Positions 1 to 13,792 of a DNA stretch of 64,000 nt are shown here, one piece after another. The notes under the pieces were generated by a model that had not been told where the DNA came from, ran no database searches, and saw only the letters and a program-made list of their open reading frames with translations. Position 1 is the stretch's first letter. Each line of letters begins with the position of its first letter. The position numbers were made by a program, and so were the translations under genes. The stretch is from Leptodontidium sp. MPI-SDFR-AT-0119 (Eukaryota > Ascomycota > Leotiomycetes > Helotiales > Leptodontidiaceae). Location of the stretch: NCBI GenBank assembly GCA_020726505.1, contig JAHLEZ010000004.1:2356001-2420000 (forward strand). Reading direction: 5' to 3'.

Positions 1-86
1 TTGATGGTGGAAATCTGCCCGAAGTAAAGGTGCTGCCAGTCGATCGTGCGGCATCTTCATCAGTCGCTGTCCAACCGTCGCTCTGA
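1..86 (+). CDS. 3' tip of an unidentified gene (partial)
   Basis: The frame starting at base 3 is open from the window edge to a TGA at 84-86 and gives 27 residues (DGGNLPEVKVLPVDRAASSS, then VAVQPSL). The composition looks like a hydrophilic protein tail rather than random sequence. No motif is present, so no function can be given. The rest of the gene would lie to the left of the window. It could also be chance, because the piece is so short. Confidence 0.35.
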   Translation, partial: DGGNLPEVKVLPVDRAASSSVAVQPSL

Positions 87-1617
87 GGAATTGATGACTC
101 CGTAACGTGGCTGCATTGTACATATGGGTTGCATTTAGAGCCTGGGAAAATAGAGGTGGCGTTCTATCACTGCTGATAGTCGGTTTGAATCAATTCTTGG
201 TCTACACGAGTGGGCCAATCATTCGATGTCATTCCAAACGAACTGCACCAAGATATCGTCGGGAATATATCGGCTGACAGCCCAGCTTTCACCCACACAA
301 ACCAGGATCGCTTTTCGTTGCTTTGAAAGCTCATTCCGTTGAAAAGGCCGGTTCAACTTCGAGTTGGGTTTACGACTGAGAATTCTTCATTTTCAAAAGT
401 CTGGGGAGTACGTAAAGACACAGGAATTTTGAGAGCCCTGTTCGGCCGAAGTCGCCCGAAGCCAGGAATTCGATCTGTCAGCAATCACGCACCGTGTCTG
501 AGTAGCGAAACTCAATTTTGCGCAAACGGGTCCGCTCCGCTCCTGTCAGCATTTCTTTCTGGGCTTCTCCAATCTCTTGATTTTCTCTAGCGGTGAAGTT
601 TGGACTGTGAACGACGACCTGCCCTTGGCAGAGTGGACGTGTTCCATAGTGATTGCTAATAATACTCGGATGAAAGATCTTACCGGCGGAGTTTGGCAGT
701 GACTCAAGCGGCGTGTATCCTTGAGAGGGGTTTGAAACCCCGCAGGACTGTGTTAGCTTCTGCAGGAAAATTAACTTTGACTACCAAGAGAAACGCGAGA
801 GTGCGAGAATGTATACCCGCAGTCATTGTGTCATTCAGTCATTGTGTCGTTCAGTCGTTCAGTCGTTTATCCATTCTGTCATTCTGTCATTCTGTCTTCC
901 TTTGTCCCGTCTCTCTTCCTCCTACTACCACTTGGAAAGCAACAGCCCCTCCTTTTGTGTTACCATCATCCCGTAGCCTCGCTGACGGAAGCCGTCCTGA
1001 CTAGCTATCAGAGCCACTCATAATGACTCGGGAAATGCACGGATAGCTCTCGCAACTAATCGTGTACCTTGACTGCTTGGCTGTCAGTTAGTGGTCCCAT
1101 CGAAATCAAATTCCCATTTCCAGACAGCTCCACCACGAGTGGAACTCCACCAGCTGCTCCCCTCTCCCGACAGCTAGTGACGAATAGCAGGCGCAGAAAT
1201 GTACAAGGGCCATTGTACTTTCGTACAAATAAGCATAAGGGAATCTCAACAGTGTCAACACGAATGAGTTGCGAGTACCCTGCCTATCTGCCTCCATATG
1301 ACCCACATCGACAAGTCCGAGTCTTAATCCCGGATGGTGCAGGCCTGAACTGAACCGCCTAGAAAATTGTTTATTGTCAACCCACGCGCACTTGCTTCCT
1401 CGTCCTCGTCCATATCTTTCATTCGCATTCCTTTGCTGCTCTCCATTCCTTTCAGACACCCCTTTTCTTCTTTTGAAGTCCAAGTGAACGGTCGACTTTC
1501 ATATTCGGCCATCCTTCATCATTCTCGCTTCTTATCATAGCCTATCACACCCCAGCTTGTAAGCCAAACAAACTTTGGTGTAGAGTTTGGCGGGGGAACG
1601 CCTGCGACGCCGACATC
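87..1617. other. Intergenic; promoter side of the PDR transporter gene
   Basis: No convincing gene. Bases 825-900 hold a low-complexity run of CATTCTGT/CATTCAGT-like units. From about 1380 to 1540 the plus strand is rich in C and T, as is common just upstream of ascomycete start codons. Short open frames on both strands have no recognisable protein character. Confidence 0.6.
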
Positions 1618-4600
1618 ATGTCTGAGAAAGGAACCTATGAGCAGTCTCCCAAGGCTCTCGAAGAGTCCCCAATCGACAATTCAAACAATACGGCTCGAAC
1701 TTCGATCGATACTGCGACAGACCCCGAAGTGCAGCGGGAGAACGTGCGACACGCAAATCCCAATGGCTTCTCTTCCACAACTTCTGGCATTGACGTCAAA
1801 GCTGCAGAGGCGGAATTCGCGACTCTGCAGAGGGAGTTGTCCGGTATAAGCCAAACCAGCAGACGCCTCTCAAGGACACAATCGAGACAATCCAAGAAAG
1901 GTGCTAGCGAGAAGGATGTCGAACAGCTTGCCTCGGAAGACTCGACGACCGATGATGAAGCTTTTGATCTGGAGAGTACATTGCGAGGAAACCACAATGT
2001 AGGTTGACGGCAATGCATCCTCAAATCCGTGTGCTAATTCTTCACAACCAGGCAGAACAAGAATCCGGTCTTCGCCCCAAGCATATCGGTGTTATTTGGG
2101 AGAATCTGACGGTGTCGGGAACTGGAGGTGTCACAAATTTTGTAAAGACCTTTCCTGATGCCTTCATCAGTTTCGTCAATGTCTTCGAGACGGCTATGAA
2201 CATTTTCGGTGTTGGAAAAAAAGGAAGAGAGGTCAACATCTTGAAGGATTTCCGGGGTGTCGTGCACCCAGGCGAGATGGTCCTGGTCCTAGGTCGTCCC
2301 GGGTCCGGTTGCACAACTTTCTTGAAGGTTATTGCCAACCAGCGGTTCGGTTACACTGGTGTCGATGGCGAAGTTCTCTATGGCCCATTCGACGCAGATA
2401 CTTTCGCCAAACAATACCGAGGAGAAGCTGTCTACAACCAGGAAGACGATGTGCACCACCCCACTTTGACCGTTGGACAAACTCTGGGCTTCGCCCTGGA
2501 CACGAAGACTCCCGGTAAACGTCCCCAAGGAATGTCAAAAGGAGACTTCAAAGACAGGGTTATCACCACTCTCCTAAAGATGTTCAACATTGAGCATACA
2601 CGGAACACCATTGTTGGTAATCCGTTCGTGCGTGGAGTGTCTGGAGGCGAGAGAAAGCGAGTTTCTATTGCCGAGATGATGGTCACTGCAGGTACCGTCT
2701 GTGCTTGGGACAACTCAACCCGTGGCCTAGACGCCTCTACAGCTTTGGATTACGCCAAATCTCTCCGAGTCATGACAAACATTTACAAGACGACCACATT
2801 CGTCTCTCTGTACCAAGCTAGTGAGAACATTTACAAGCAATTCGACAAGGTGCTTGTCATCGATGCTGGACGCCAGGTCTACTTCGGACCTGCAAGGGAA
2901 GCCCGAGCTTACTTTGAAGGTCTTGGATTCAAGGAAAAGCCGCGTCAGACTTCGCCCGACTTTTTGACTGGCTGCACAGATCAATTCGAGCGGGAGTACG
3001 CTGATGGTCGATCATCAGAGAATGCTCCACACAGTCCCGAGACATTGGCAGAGGCATTCAACAAGTCCCGATTCGCTATACAGCTAGGCAATGAAATGGA
3101 CGAATACCGAAAGTCAATTGCAGAGAACAAGCAAAGACAAGAGGACTTCCTGACTGCTGTCCACGACAGTAAGCGAAAGGGAGCATTGAGATCCGTCTAC
3201 AGCATTCCGTTCTACTTGCAAGTTTGGGCCTTGATGCAGCGTCAATACCTGATCAAGTGGCAAGACAAGTTCTCCCTGGTTGTCAGTTGGATTACATCTA
3301 TTGTCATCGCTATTGTTCTTGGAACGGTCTGGTTGAATTTGCCAAAGACATCTGCTGGTGCCTTCACTCGCGGTGGTCTTCTTTTCATCAGTTTGTTATT
3401 CAACGCTTTCCAGGCTTTTTCTGAACTTGCCAGTACCATGATTGGTCGACCAATTGTCAACAAGCATAAGGCATATACGTTCCACCGTCCTTCCGCCCTT
3501 TGGATAGCTCAGATCTTGGTCGATTTGCTATTCTCAGCAACACAAATTCTGGTGTTCTCTATCATTGTCTACTTTATGTGCGGCCTCGTTCGAGATGCAG
3601 GTGCATTCTTCACCTTCTACATCGTTATTGTCTGTGGCTACATGTCTATGACCTTGTTCTTCAGAACTGTTGGATGTCTCTGCCCAGATTTCGATTATGC
3701 CATCAAGTTCGCAGCTACTATCATCACACTTTTCGTCATTACCTCTGGTTATATCATCCAATACCAATCTGAAAAGGTCTGGATTCGATGGATCTACTGG
3801 ATCAATGCTCTCGGTCTCGGATTTTCTGCTCTGATGGAAAATGAGTTCAGTCGACTTACACTCACTTGCACTGGCGAGTCATTGATCCCCTCTGGGCCAA
3901 GCTACACCAACATCGACAATCAAGTCTGTACCCTTGCAGGCAGTGTAGCAGGTACTGACCAAGTCTCCGGAACTGCATATATCACAGACGGCTTCTCGTA
4001 CCGACCCGACGAGCTCTGGCGAAACTTCGGAATCATCATTGCACTGATCATTTTCTTCTTGATTACCAACATGACATTGGGAGAATGGGTCACATTTGGT
4101 GCAGGAGGTAACACTGCTAAAGTCTTCCAAAAGCCCAACAAGGAGCGGGATGAACTCAATGCAGCTCTCATCGCCAAGCGCGACGAGCGACGAGCCGCTA
4201 AGGGTGAGGCTCAAGGTTCTGAAATCAACATCACTTCAAAGGCCGTCCTTACCTGGGAAGGTCTCAACTACGACGTACCAACCCCTGCTGGACAACTACG
4301 TCTTTTGAACAACGTCTATGGTTACGTTCGACCTGGAGAGCTTACTGCTCTGATGGGAGCCAGTGGAGCAGGCAAGACAACCCTTCTCGATGTCCTGGCT
4401 GCTAGAAAGAACATTGGTGTTATCTCCGGTGACATCCTTGTCGATGGTATTGCTCCCGGAAACGCATTCCAACGAGGAACCTCTTACGCCGAACAACTTG
4501 ACGTCCACGAAGCCACCCAAACTGTCCGCGAGGCTTTGAGATTCTCGGCTGACCTCCGTCAACCATTTGAAGTTCCCCAATCCGAGAAATATGCTTACGT

Positions 4601-6221
4601 TGAGGAGATTCTCAGTCTCTTAGAGATGGAAGACATGGCTGATGCGATTATCGGAGACCCTGAATCTGGTCTGGCTGTAGAGCAACGCAAGCGTGTCACC
4701 ATTGGTGTTGAATTGGCTGCTAAGCCTGAACTCCTGTTGTTCTTGGATGAACCCACATCTGGTCTCGACTCTCAGTCCGCCTTCAACATTGTCAGATTCT
4801 TGAGGAAACTTGCAAGCGCTGGACAGGCTATTCTCTGTACCATCCATCAACCTAACGCTGCTTTGTTCGAGAACTTCGATCGTTTGTTGCTCCTCCAACG
4901 AGGTGGACAGACTGTGTACTTCGGCGACATCGGAAAGGATGCTTGTGTTTTGATCGACTACTTGCACAGACATGGTGCCGATTGTCCCCCTGATGCAAAT
5001 CCCGCTGAGTACATGTTGGATGCCATAGGAGCTGGACAAGCTGCCAGAGTTGGCGACAGAGACTGGGCCGAGATCTTCGCCGAATCCCCTGAGCTGGCTA
5101 ATATCAAAGACCGAATCTCCCAAATGAAGACCGAAAGACTTGCGGATGTCGCCTCTCACGTCAAGAAAGACGAGAGAGAATTCGCAACGCCTCTCATGCA
5201 TCAACTTAAGATTGTCCAGAAGCGAACCAACCTCGCATTCTGGCGATCGCCCAACTATGGCTTCACCCGTCTCTTCAACCATGTCATCATTGCGCTTCTC
5301 ACAGGTCTAGCTTATCTCAATCTCGATGACTCTCGTCAGTCTTTGCAGTACAGAGTCTTCGTCATCTTCCAGGTCACTGTCCTTCCTGCTTTGATTCTCG
5401 CCCAAGTCGAACCGAAATACGCCTTGTCTCGTATGATCTACTACAGAGAAGCCTCGTCAAAGATGTATGGACAATTCGCCTTTGCATCTTCGTTGGTCGT
5501 GGCAGAGATGCCTTACTCCATCCTATGCGCCGTGGGTTTCTTCTTGCCAATTTACTACATGCCAGGATTCCAGACCGCGTCCTCGCGAGCGGGCTACCAG
5601 TTCTTCATGGTGCTCGTCACCGAACTATTCTCCGTCACTCTCGGCCAGATGGTTGCTGCTATCACGCCCAGTCCATTCATCTCCGCGCTGCTCAACCCCT
5701 TCATCATCATCACATTCGCTCTCTTCTGCGGTGTCACAATCCCCAAGCCACAAATCCCCAAGTTCTGGCGCGCATGGCTCTATCAACTCGACCCTTTCAC
5801 CCGTCTCATCGGCGGCATGGTCGTCACAGAACTCCACGACCGCAGCGTAACCTGCACCAGCACCGAACTCCAGCGCTTCGCATCGCCCAGCGGCCAGAAC
5901 TGCGGTGAATACATGACCGATTTCTTCCAGGCAGGCGGGCCAGGTTACATCGTCAGCAACGTCACCAGCGCATGCGAGTACTGCGCCTACAAAGTTGGTG
6001 ACCAGTTCTACACTGGCCTCGGTTTCGAGTTCGACAACCGCTGGAGAGATCTCGGTATCTTGATCGCGTTCATTGGCAGTAACTTGGTCTTCCTGTTCCT
6101 AGGTGTAAGTCTCCTCCTCCCCCAACCGCTTTCAGCACACGCCCTCCCCTCTCCTCCTAATCTAAGAGTACCTTGCTGATCATTTCCATAGTCGAGATAC
6201 CTCAACTTCAACCGCAGATAG
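1618..6221 (+). CDS. PDR-type (ABCG) multidrug ABC transporter
   Basis: Plasma-membrane ATP-driven efflux pump, expected to export hydrophobic drugs or toxic metabolites. Three exons (1618-1998, 2052-6104, 6192-6221) separated by introns of 53 and 87 bp give 1487 residues, the usual full length. The order is (NBD-TMD)x2. NBD1 has the fungal-type degenerate Walker A GRPGSGCTT near residue 208 (Cys replaces Lys), signature VSGGERKRVS near 323 and a Walker B region AWDNSTRGLDAS near 345. NBD2 has a canonical Walker A GASGAGKTT near 895, the degenerate signature VEQRKRVTIG near 1003 and FLDEPTSGLDS near 1024. Hydrophobic membrane blocks lie around 520-780 and 1180-1480. The last exon codes only for SRYLNFNRR, a typical PDR tail; without the second splice the frame would run on into unrelated residues. 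The substrate cannot be told from sequence. Confidence 0.96.
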
Positions 6222-7155
6222 ATGATTTTGCATTCAGCGCAGCGGCACTTATCAAATTACCTACGTTCTCTTCCTGTCATTTATACCCATATGATTCAGT
6301 AATGCACTTCCCTCGTCTTGTCATTATCATTGGGGTTAAATTAGAAGGAGTGTATATAGAGGACTCGTGTGGTGTACATAAAAAAATCTACTAAATATAT
6401 CTCCTCTTGTAATGAATATGAATATCCGAGACTCTGTCGCTATTTTATTAAAGTTTAGGCCAAGAGGTATTGACATCCCAGCCTTCTGGAAAAATCATTC
6501 ATACTGGTACTGGTAAGTTTCCCTCATTCACAGCACAGCCCAAGGCGGCCAGCCGGACCGGAGCTCCGAGGTCGAGGTTGCCAGGTGCGATTTTGTTTCA
6601 GTTGATCTTTCCCGTTTTTGCTCGGGATGGGATTTAGAATGTGCATCCCTCAAGAAACATGCGTTTATCAGATTCAGACATCTCCTCTCCTGTCTCTTGG
6701 CTCTTCAGAAACCGATCATTTTCAATTCTTCGATCTACAAACCACAGCTCAGCGCGCAGTCCACATGTACAGTTAATTGCTCCGCTGTCGGTGGACGAAT
6801 CAAGTTCATATCAAAGTGTTTCTTCAAGGGAGGGACGAAGACACGCCGTTCCTCCTGCCATGCAGGGATGCAGATTGTGCAATCGTCGATGAGCCGGCCC
6901 ATGAATCGCTACAAAGACACTTGATCCATATAAACCTTGCAGCCAGCTGTTACCACTGGTCAGAAGTGGCCTGACTTTCCTTGGACCCCGAAGTCTCAGC
7001 CACATCTGCACCACTCTTCATTCTATGTGCTGCACACCTCAAGAAAGACGGACCTCATCGCGACAACCTCACTTGACACTTTTGCGCAATCTGTCTGGAC
7101 CTTGAAGGGGAATGTTGCCCTTCGACAACATTACCGCCATCGACAATGCTAGAGG
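6222..7155. other. Intergenic between transporter and phytochrome genes
   Basis: AT-rich 3' flank of the transporter followed by a 5' flank of the phytochrome gene. Overlapping short frames at 6640-7150 show no domain or codon pattern of a gene. Nothing else recognised. Confidence 0.6.
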
Positions 7156-10100
7156 ATGTCGACCCTTGGCCTACCGAAGCCTGTTGTGTTCCCTTCCCCT
7201 GAAGACTTTACTGTCGAGCGCGTTTTTCCCATTCGAAATCTCATCGGGGACCTTCAATTGACGCCCAAGCTTCCAGAGTCGCAGAAACATGTACCGGCCA
7301 CTATATCGTTAGATTTTCCCATCAGAAGTACGGAGCAGCTGGTCGAAGATGGACGAAAACCGAATGATGTTGAAGTCTCGGAGGACCAACAAGCCATAGC
7401 ATCGCCCTTTCTTCCGCCACCATACCCTCCAGTGCCTCCAGCCGATGCGATCCGAAGGATATTCCCCGAACATCACGATGCGGATTTCCCAAAGCCAAGT
7501 GAGAATTTAGGATTCCAGAGAAGGAGGACCGAGAGAACGCAATTGGTTCCCGCTACATCTGGACCCCCGGGTGTTTTCCCAGGCATCATTTCTGATCCGT
7601 CGCACCGGAAATTCTACCGATGCGAGGATGAGCCTATCCATACGCCAGGAGCAGTCCAGCAGTACGGAGTCCTGCTCGCACTGAAGTATGATAAAAATGG
7701 CAACTTGGAGGTTCGGATTGCGAGCGAGAACTCATTCCGGGTACTGGCTTATAGCCCGGAGCAACTCTTCAATCTCAAATCCTTCCTGGACATTCTTGAC
7801 AACGAATCGCGCGAGAACATAGTTGGTCAAGTCGAACATGCTCTCAACGAGACGCTGGTCCCCAAGGAGATGAACGAGGACACACATCTCGATATATTTC
7901 CTGTGACAGTACTCCGGGTAGATGGGACAGAGAATCGCCTCTGGTGTGCTCTTCATATATCGAAAGGGACCCAGGACTTGGTGATCCTGGAGTTCGAGGA
8001 CTTTTCAGATGTGTTTTACCACCCGGAAATTCTCGACAGGACGCTACCCGAAACTCCAATTCAGACCGTTGATATCGAGGTCCATCCTGAAGAGATGCTT
8101 AAAAGCACCACACGAGAAAGCGCCCCTCTCAGAGTCTTGCAGATTGCGCGGCAGAAGAGACTTACTAGTGTCTCCTCTATGAATCTATTTAACGCAATGA
8201 TCCAGGCTCAACAACAGTTGTCCGGAGCCAAGTCTGTGCAGAAAGTTCTTGATCTCGTTGTTGGGATCATTTCGGAACTCACGGGCTTCCATCGAGTAAT
8301 GTTCTACCGCTTTGATATGCACAAGAACGGATGTGTAGAATCGGAGCTTGTTAACCCTCAAGCTAGTTTAGATCTGTTTCGAGGTCAGAATCTCTGCTTC
8401 AATCTACGTCACGTCGAACGTTGTGCTAACTTGATATAGGTCTACATTTTCCAGGTACCTCTCAATACCTGCATATCCTGGGAATAGCATAGCTCTAACA
8501 TGTCAAAACAGCTTCCGACATCCCCCAGCAAGCTCGTGAGCTGTACAAAATAAACAGAATTCGTATTCTGTACGACCGTGATGCAGAAACGGCCCGTCTA
8601 GTACGAACCTCGTCATAAATCTTCGTGGTGATTTAAGATGTTTTACTAACCTGCTAGGTGTGCCGCGATGCAGAAGCTTTTGCTGTGCCTCTGGATCTTA
8701 GTCATTCGTACCTTCGGGCGATGTCACCAATACATCTAAAGTATTTGGGAAATATGGGAGTTCGGTCGTCCAGTATGTCCCATCTGTATATCATCCTTGT
8801 CAGCAGAGAATCATAGACCTGCCGTGCTCTGAATATGGAGCTGCTTTATATTGGGTATGACTAACCCTTCATGCGCAGTGTCGGTATCTATCGTTATTGA
8901 TGATGATCTCTGGGGCTTGATTGCTTGTCATGGTTATGGAGACTTGGGTGTTCAGATCCCACTTCCAATCCGGGAGCTCTGTCGAAACATCGGAGAATGC
9001 GCGGCGACTAATATACAACGGCTTCTTATGATGCAACGGATTGAGGCAAGAAAGCCACCTCAGAAGGCTCCGCCTACGCAGCATCCGGCAGGATTTATTG
9101 CAGCATCCTCAGCAGACTTGCTGAGGATGTTTGATGCGGACTTTGGACTCCTCAGCATCCATGACGAGGCCCGAGCAATTGGAAGACTTGAGCCATACAG
9201 TGAAGCTCTGGCAATATTGGCGTACTTACAGCATCGTCGTTTTACAACTGTTCTGGCTTCACAAAACATTAATCTGGATTTTCCCGATATCAAATTTCCT
9301 CCCGGTATCCACGCTATATCTGGATGCTTGGTAATTCCCCTGAATGCATGGGGCAATGACTTCCTGGTCTTCTTCCGCAAAGGACAGCTGCGAGAAATTC
9401 GATGGGCTGGCAATCCACACGAAAAAATTAGGAGAGCTGGTACCGAATACCTGGAGCCAAGAATGAGCTTCAAGAGATGGACTGAAATGGTTGCTGGACT
9501 GAGCAAAGACTGGACCGACGACCAACTAGAGACTGCTGCAGCTTTGAGCTTACTGTACGGCAGATTCATCGAGATTTGGCGACAGAAAGATGCAGCAGGG
9601 CAGAATAACCGAATGACAAGATTGTTGATTCGAAACTCCTCTCACGAGGTCCGAACGCCGCTAAACGCCATTGTCAACTATCTTGAAATGGCTCTGGAGA
9701 ATCCGATCGATGAAACGACGAGAGAGACACTGAACAAAGCGCACAAGGCTTCGAGGTCTCTGATCTATGTGATCGACGACCTGCTCAATCTCACCAAAGC
9801 AGAAGATGGCCCTATAAATTCCCCAGACGAAGTGTTCGATCTTGGAGTGACTGTCTCCGAGGTTATTACACAGTTCAGAAAGGAAGCGATTAGGAAAAAC
9901 ATGGATCTCACTGTTTCCACTCATCAAGGTATTCCAGTAATGGTCAATGGGGATGCTGCTCGCCTTCGCCAGGTCCTTTCGAATGTTGTCAGCAATGCCT
10001 TTCAACACTCGGTAGAAGGCGGAATCAAAGTTGATATCCGTCCGATTAAGACCAATGAAGACAGCTCCGTGATCGGGATCACAGTTCAGGACGCTGGCAT

Positions 10101-11283
10101 TGGCATGTCGGAGAGTCAATTGGATGTATGTGAATCCCAAATCTCTGTTGAATAGCATATTTCCCTGCTTACCAGTTGGCTTTTAGGAACTGTTTCAAGA
10201 CTTTGAACAAGTTATCGACCAAGATAACCTCTCTGGCGAAACCGTGCCATCTTCATTGTCGGATGACCAACCTTTGGGAGTTGGTCTTGCCGTTGTAGCT
10301 CGGTATGTGAAGAATATGAAGGGACAAATCCGAGTTCAAAGCGAACTAGGCAAGGGAACCATCTTTGGAATTGAGCTACCGTTTCAGCATGCGATAGTTT
10401 CACAAGAAGAATCGGTTCCTATGGGTTCTCTCTCCGATCCCAATGAGCAGGCCAAATTGAGGGCCATGTCCGATGCAAGCATTACACCACTTGCCCCTTC
10501 ACCTCACCGTGAGCTCGTTGGGTTTCAGGGGCAAGAGGAAGCAATACCAAGAATTGCACCAGAAGCACTCGCACCATCTCCTTTAGAGGTGCCATCGTAT
10601 TTGACTTCACCGGAAAGCCATAGTGGCGGGCTGACGAGCCAAGGATCTTCATCGGAAGCAATGTACCATTTCCCAAACATGAGCAGCAATGTGTCCGAGC
10701 ATCCGAGAGAAACTTTATCTGTGTTGATTGCTGAAGACAATCCGATCAATGCAAGACTTTTGACGCGGAGGCTCACGAAGCTGATGCATAGCGTGGAACA
10801 CGTAAACGATGGCCAAGAATGCTACGACCAGTTCGCACTGAATCCTCACTTGGTGGACGTCATCCTAATGGATATACAGGTGAGTGTCATTGTCCCTTTT
10901 TGTTTTTATAGCACTAGCTAATAAAAGCCAGATGCCACTCGTTGATGGAATGATGTCGACCAAAATGATTCGGCGATTTGAGCGAGAACTTGAGGGCCTC
11001 AAGAAGATCCGTCCAAGGGTCCCCATTATAGCCGTGTCGGCCTCGCTCTCGGAGAGCAAGAGGTTCGACTACGTAGAAAGCGGGTATTTGCCCCGAACCT
11101 ATAAAGTCATCCCCTCAATGTACTGTACTAACTAGATGCCTTAGATTCGATGCATGGATTTTGAAGCCGATCGATTTTGGCAGACTCGATTTCATACTGA
11201 AGGGAATCAAATATTCAGAACTAAAAAGAGAAGCTGTATACGCCCCTGGGAATTGGGAAGGTGGAGGATGGTTCATATCTTGA
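7156..11283 (+). CDS. fphA: Fungal phytochrome, hybrid histidine kinase
   Basis: Red/far-red light sensor with an attached histidine kinase and response-regulator domain. Eight exons: 7156-8383, 8440-8454, 8512-8600, 8658-8772, 8879-10125, 10187-10879, 10932-11083, 11145-11283, giving 1225 residues. N-terminal PAS holds RCEDEPIHTPGA; Cys156 lines up with the bilin-attachment cysteine of bacterial and fungal phytochromes. The GAF domain carries the conserved DIP motif (417-419), created by splicing. The PHY domain has the PRMSF tongue motif near residue 675. The H-box SSHEVRTPLN puts the phosphorylated His at 738; the N-box is near 839, DAGIGM near 886 and GVGLAVV near 927. The receiver domain starts near 1075 with LIAEDN, and the phospho-acceptor Asp is 1127 in LMDIQ. 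Exon 2 is only 15 nt and supplies G-LHFP just before ASDIP. Key catalytic residues appear intact, so the gene looks functional. Confidence 0.95.
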
Positions 11284-12051
11284 ATTGGGACGAAGCAGAG
11301 TAGGATACTGAGATGCTTTTACCCTCGAGGGGTCACGCAAGGGCATGGATACCCTGAACGAATAATGAGCGAAGAACGTACAGTACGACAGACACGAACA
11401 CGACTATTAAGGGAATTTATTTTACACCGTATACAACTTTGAAATTCGATACAACTCAAACTTTTAACTTGATCTAATAGGAGGGGGGACTGCCTTTGCT
11501 ATTCACAGATGTTACCTACCCAATTGTCATGGGCGTGAAATCACGTTTTGTCCCCCTTCTGGTGCAGGGTTCGGCAACACTTGAAGCGAAACGGTAATCA
11601 TCTGAACCAAATTGAGATCTGATCGACAGTGTCCTGGGTGAATGACAGCCCGGCTGGCACGAAATTTTCTTCCTGCGCCCGTGATAGATCTAACAATTAT
11701 CCGGAAGGCCCGACTCGTTCGTCCGTTTGAAAGTCCCAACTCTAATCAAGCACATCGGCTCACAGTGCTGGCGAATTGTAACGTTGTACTGCTCCGCCGT
11801 GTCGCGATTTTTGCAAACCTTCACTATGATCTCATGGCAAACTTGACCACGAGGAGGAGAAATAGCGGGGCGTATGACAAAATAGACAATTGATCAACGC
11901 GGGGTAGCTGGTACCTGGGTGACGATCCCCCTCTTTAAATATACGAGACCGAGCCGGCCTGGAAGCGAAATGGCTAAATTCGAGCTCCTTCATTTGACGA
12001 CGAGATCGAATAACTCTTGGAGTAAACGAAAGCCGACACCACTCACGAACG
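11284..12051. other. Intergenic; upstream of GH125 gene
   Basis: Spans the 3' flank of the phytochrome gene and the promoter of the next. A TATA-like TTTAAATATA stands near 11935, about 115 bases before the GH125 start codon. No gene recognised. Confidence 0.5.
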
Positions 12052-13792
12052 ATGAAGGGCTTCAGTTTTGTTGTTCTGGTCGCTGCTGTTGCGGTGGTGA
12101 CGGTGGAGGCTCAATGTCCTGATTACTCGACTTTCTCGCAGCAGCGCCATGAGCCGTTCAGTACGGGCAAGTACCAGCTCTCGTACATGAGGCCTGAACC
12201 AGCATGTCGGACTTTCAACTCGTCCATCGTGGAGGATACGATTACGAATATGAAGTCCGTGATCAAGGATCCGGATTTGTATCGGTTGTTCGAGAACTCG
12301 TTCCCGAATTCACTTGACACAGCTGTCAGGTGGAAAGGTTTTGCGGCGAATAATTCCAAGGAAGAGTTGACTTTCCTCATCACTGGTGACATTAATGTGA
12401 GTTGATATTCAAAGTGATTTTTATAGTTCTAGTCTGATTTCCCCAGGCTATGTGGCTTCGAGATTCGGCAAACCAAATGCAGAGCTACCTTACGCTGCTC
12501 AAAGCAGACTCCAGTTACGATTCAATTGCCAGCTTGTACAGAGGAGTCATCAACTTACAAGCTCGCTATATCAACGAAGCACCACACTGTAACTCATTCC
12601 AACCACCTTTGGAGTCTGGATTGGCACCTACGCAGAACCAGGAGAAACCAGATGTCTTCACTCCAGCGGCCCCGACTGAAACGGTATTCGAGTGCAAATA
12701 CGAACTTGACTCTCTAGCTGCGTTCCTCGAGATTTCCACAAATTACTACGAGGCTACCAATGATATTGAGTTCTTCCAAAATTTCCAGTGGGTGGATGCC
12801 ATCAAAACTGTCATTGCCACTACGGAAGCACTTCTCATTGGCACGTATTCTTCGAATGGTTCTGTGAATGAGATTCCATATACCTGGATGCGTGAGACCA
12901 CCAGTGCAACTGAGACACTTGATAACTCTGGTCGAGGTAACCCTGTACAGGATGGGACAGGCTTGGTGCGTTCGGCGTTCAGACCAAGCGACGATTCGTT
13001 TGTCTTCCTACCACTTTGTTGTGGGAGATGGTATCGGCTAACGCATGATGCAGAACTATCTACCAGCTCTTCATCCCTGCCAACATGATGTTTTCTAGAT
13101 ATCTAGACTCAGCATCCAACATCATGGCTGCTATTGGTAGCCAGCGAAACCTGGCAAACCACATGTACAACTTTGCAGGCAGAATCCGAGATGCTATCAC
13201 CAAGTACGGAATAGTGAATGATCCGACTTATGGACAAGTCTACGCTTTCGAGGTTGATGGTTATGGCTCGGGTATGTTGACCTCTACACCGGAGTTGCGG
13301 CGTACTAACAAGTGTAGCAAATCGTATGGATGATGCCAACATCCCCAGTCTCCTCTCGGCGCCCTTCGTCGGCTACCTCAACGTCAGCGACCCAATCTAC
13401 CAAAACACAAGGAAATACGTCCTCAGCAAAGACAACCCCTATTTCATGCGTGGTCCTGTCATCAACGCGTAAGCTCCTACCACTTTCACAGTCCCTTTTC
13501 CTCCTAACGGTTTCCCAGAATTGGTGGTCCTCATGCAGGTTTTGGGCAAGCGTGGCCTATGGCGAGCATCATTCGCATCTTCACTACCGATGACTCCCAT
13601 GAGATCGAGAGTACGTTGAAGGAGATTGTGAGTAGCACTGATGGATTGGGCTTGATTCACGAATCGATCAATACGTTCAATCAGAGTCAGTGGACACGAC
13701 AGTGGTTCTCCTGGGCGAATGGACTTTTTGGGCAGTGTTTATTGGATTTGAAGACGAGGAAGCCAAGTGCGCTGTCTGCTAGCTATCAGTGA
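12052..13792 (+). CDS. Secreted GH125 exo-alpha-1,6-mannosidase (MUG157-like)
   Basis: Predicted metal-independent alpha-mannosidase of glycoside hydrolase family 125 (formerly DUF1237), trimming mannose from glycans. Five exons: 12052-12396, 12447-12997, 13054-13271, 13318-13468, 13519-13792; introns 46-56 bp; 512 residues. The N-terminus [20 protein letters not shown] is a clear signal peptide, so the protein enters the secretory pathway. Family landmarks are [16 protein letters not shown] just after intron 1, [15 protein letters not shown] across intron 2, FIPANMM, and [13 protein letters not shown] followed by [10 protein letters not shown] near the C-terminus. All splice joins restore the family sequence in frame. 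Bacterial members are cytosolic; the fungal ones usually carry signal or anchor sequences, in line with this one. Confidence 0.92.

Noticed and set aside
825..1023. Overlapping open frames near 0.7-1.0 kb
   Set aside because: They translate a CATTCTGT-type low-complexity run; no start context or domain.
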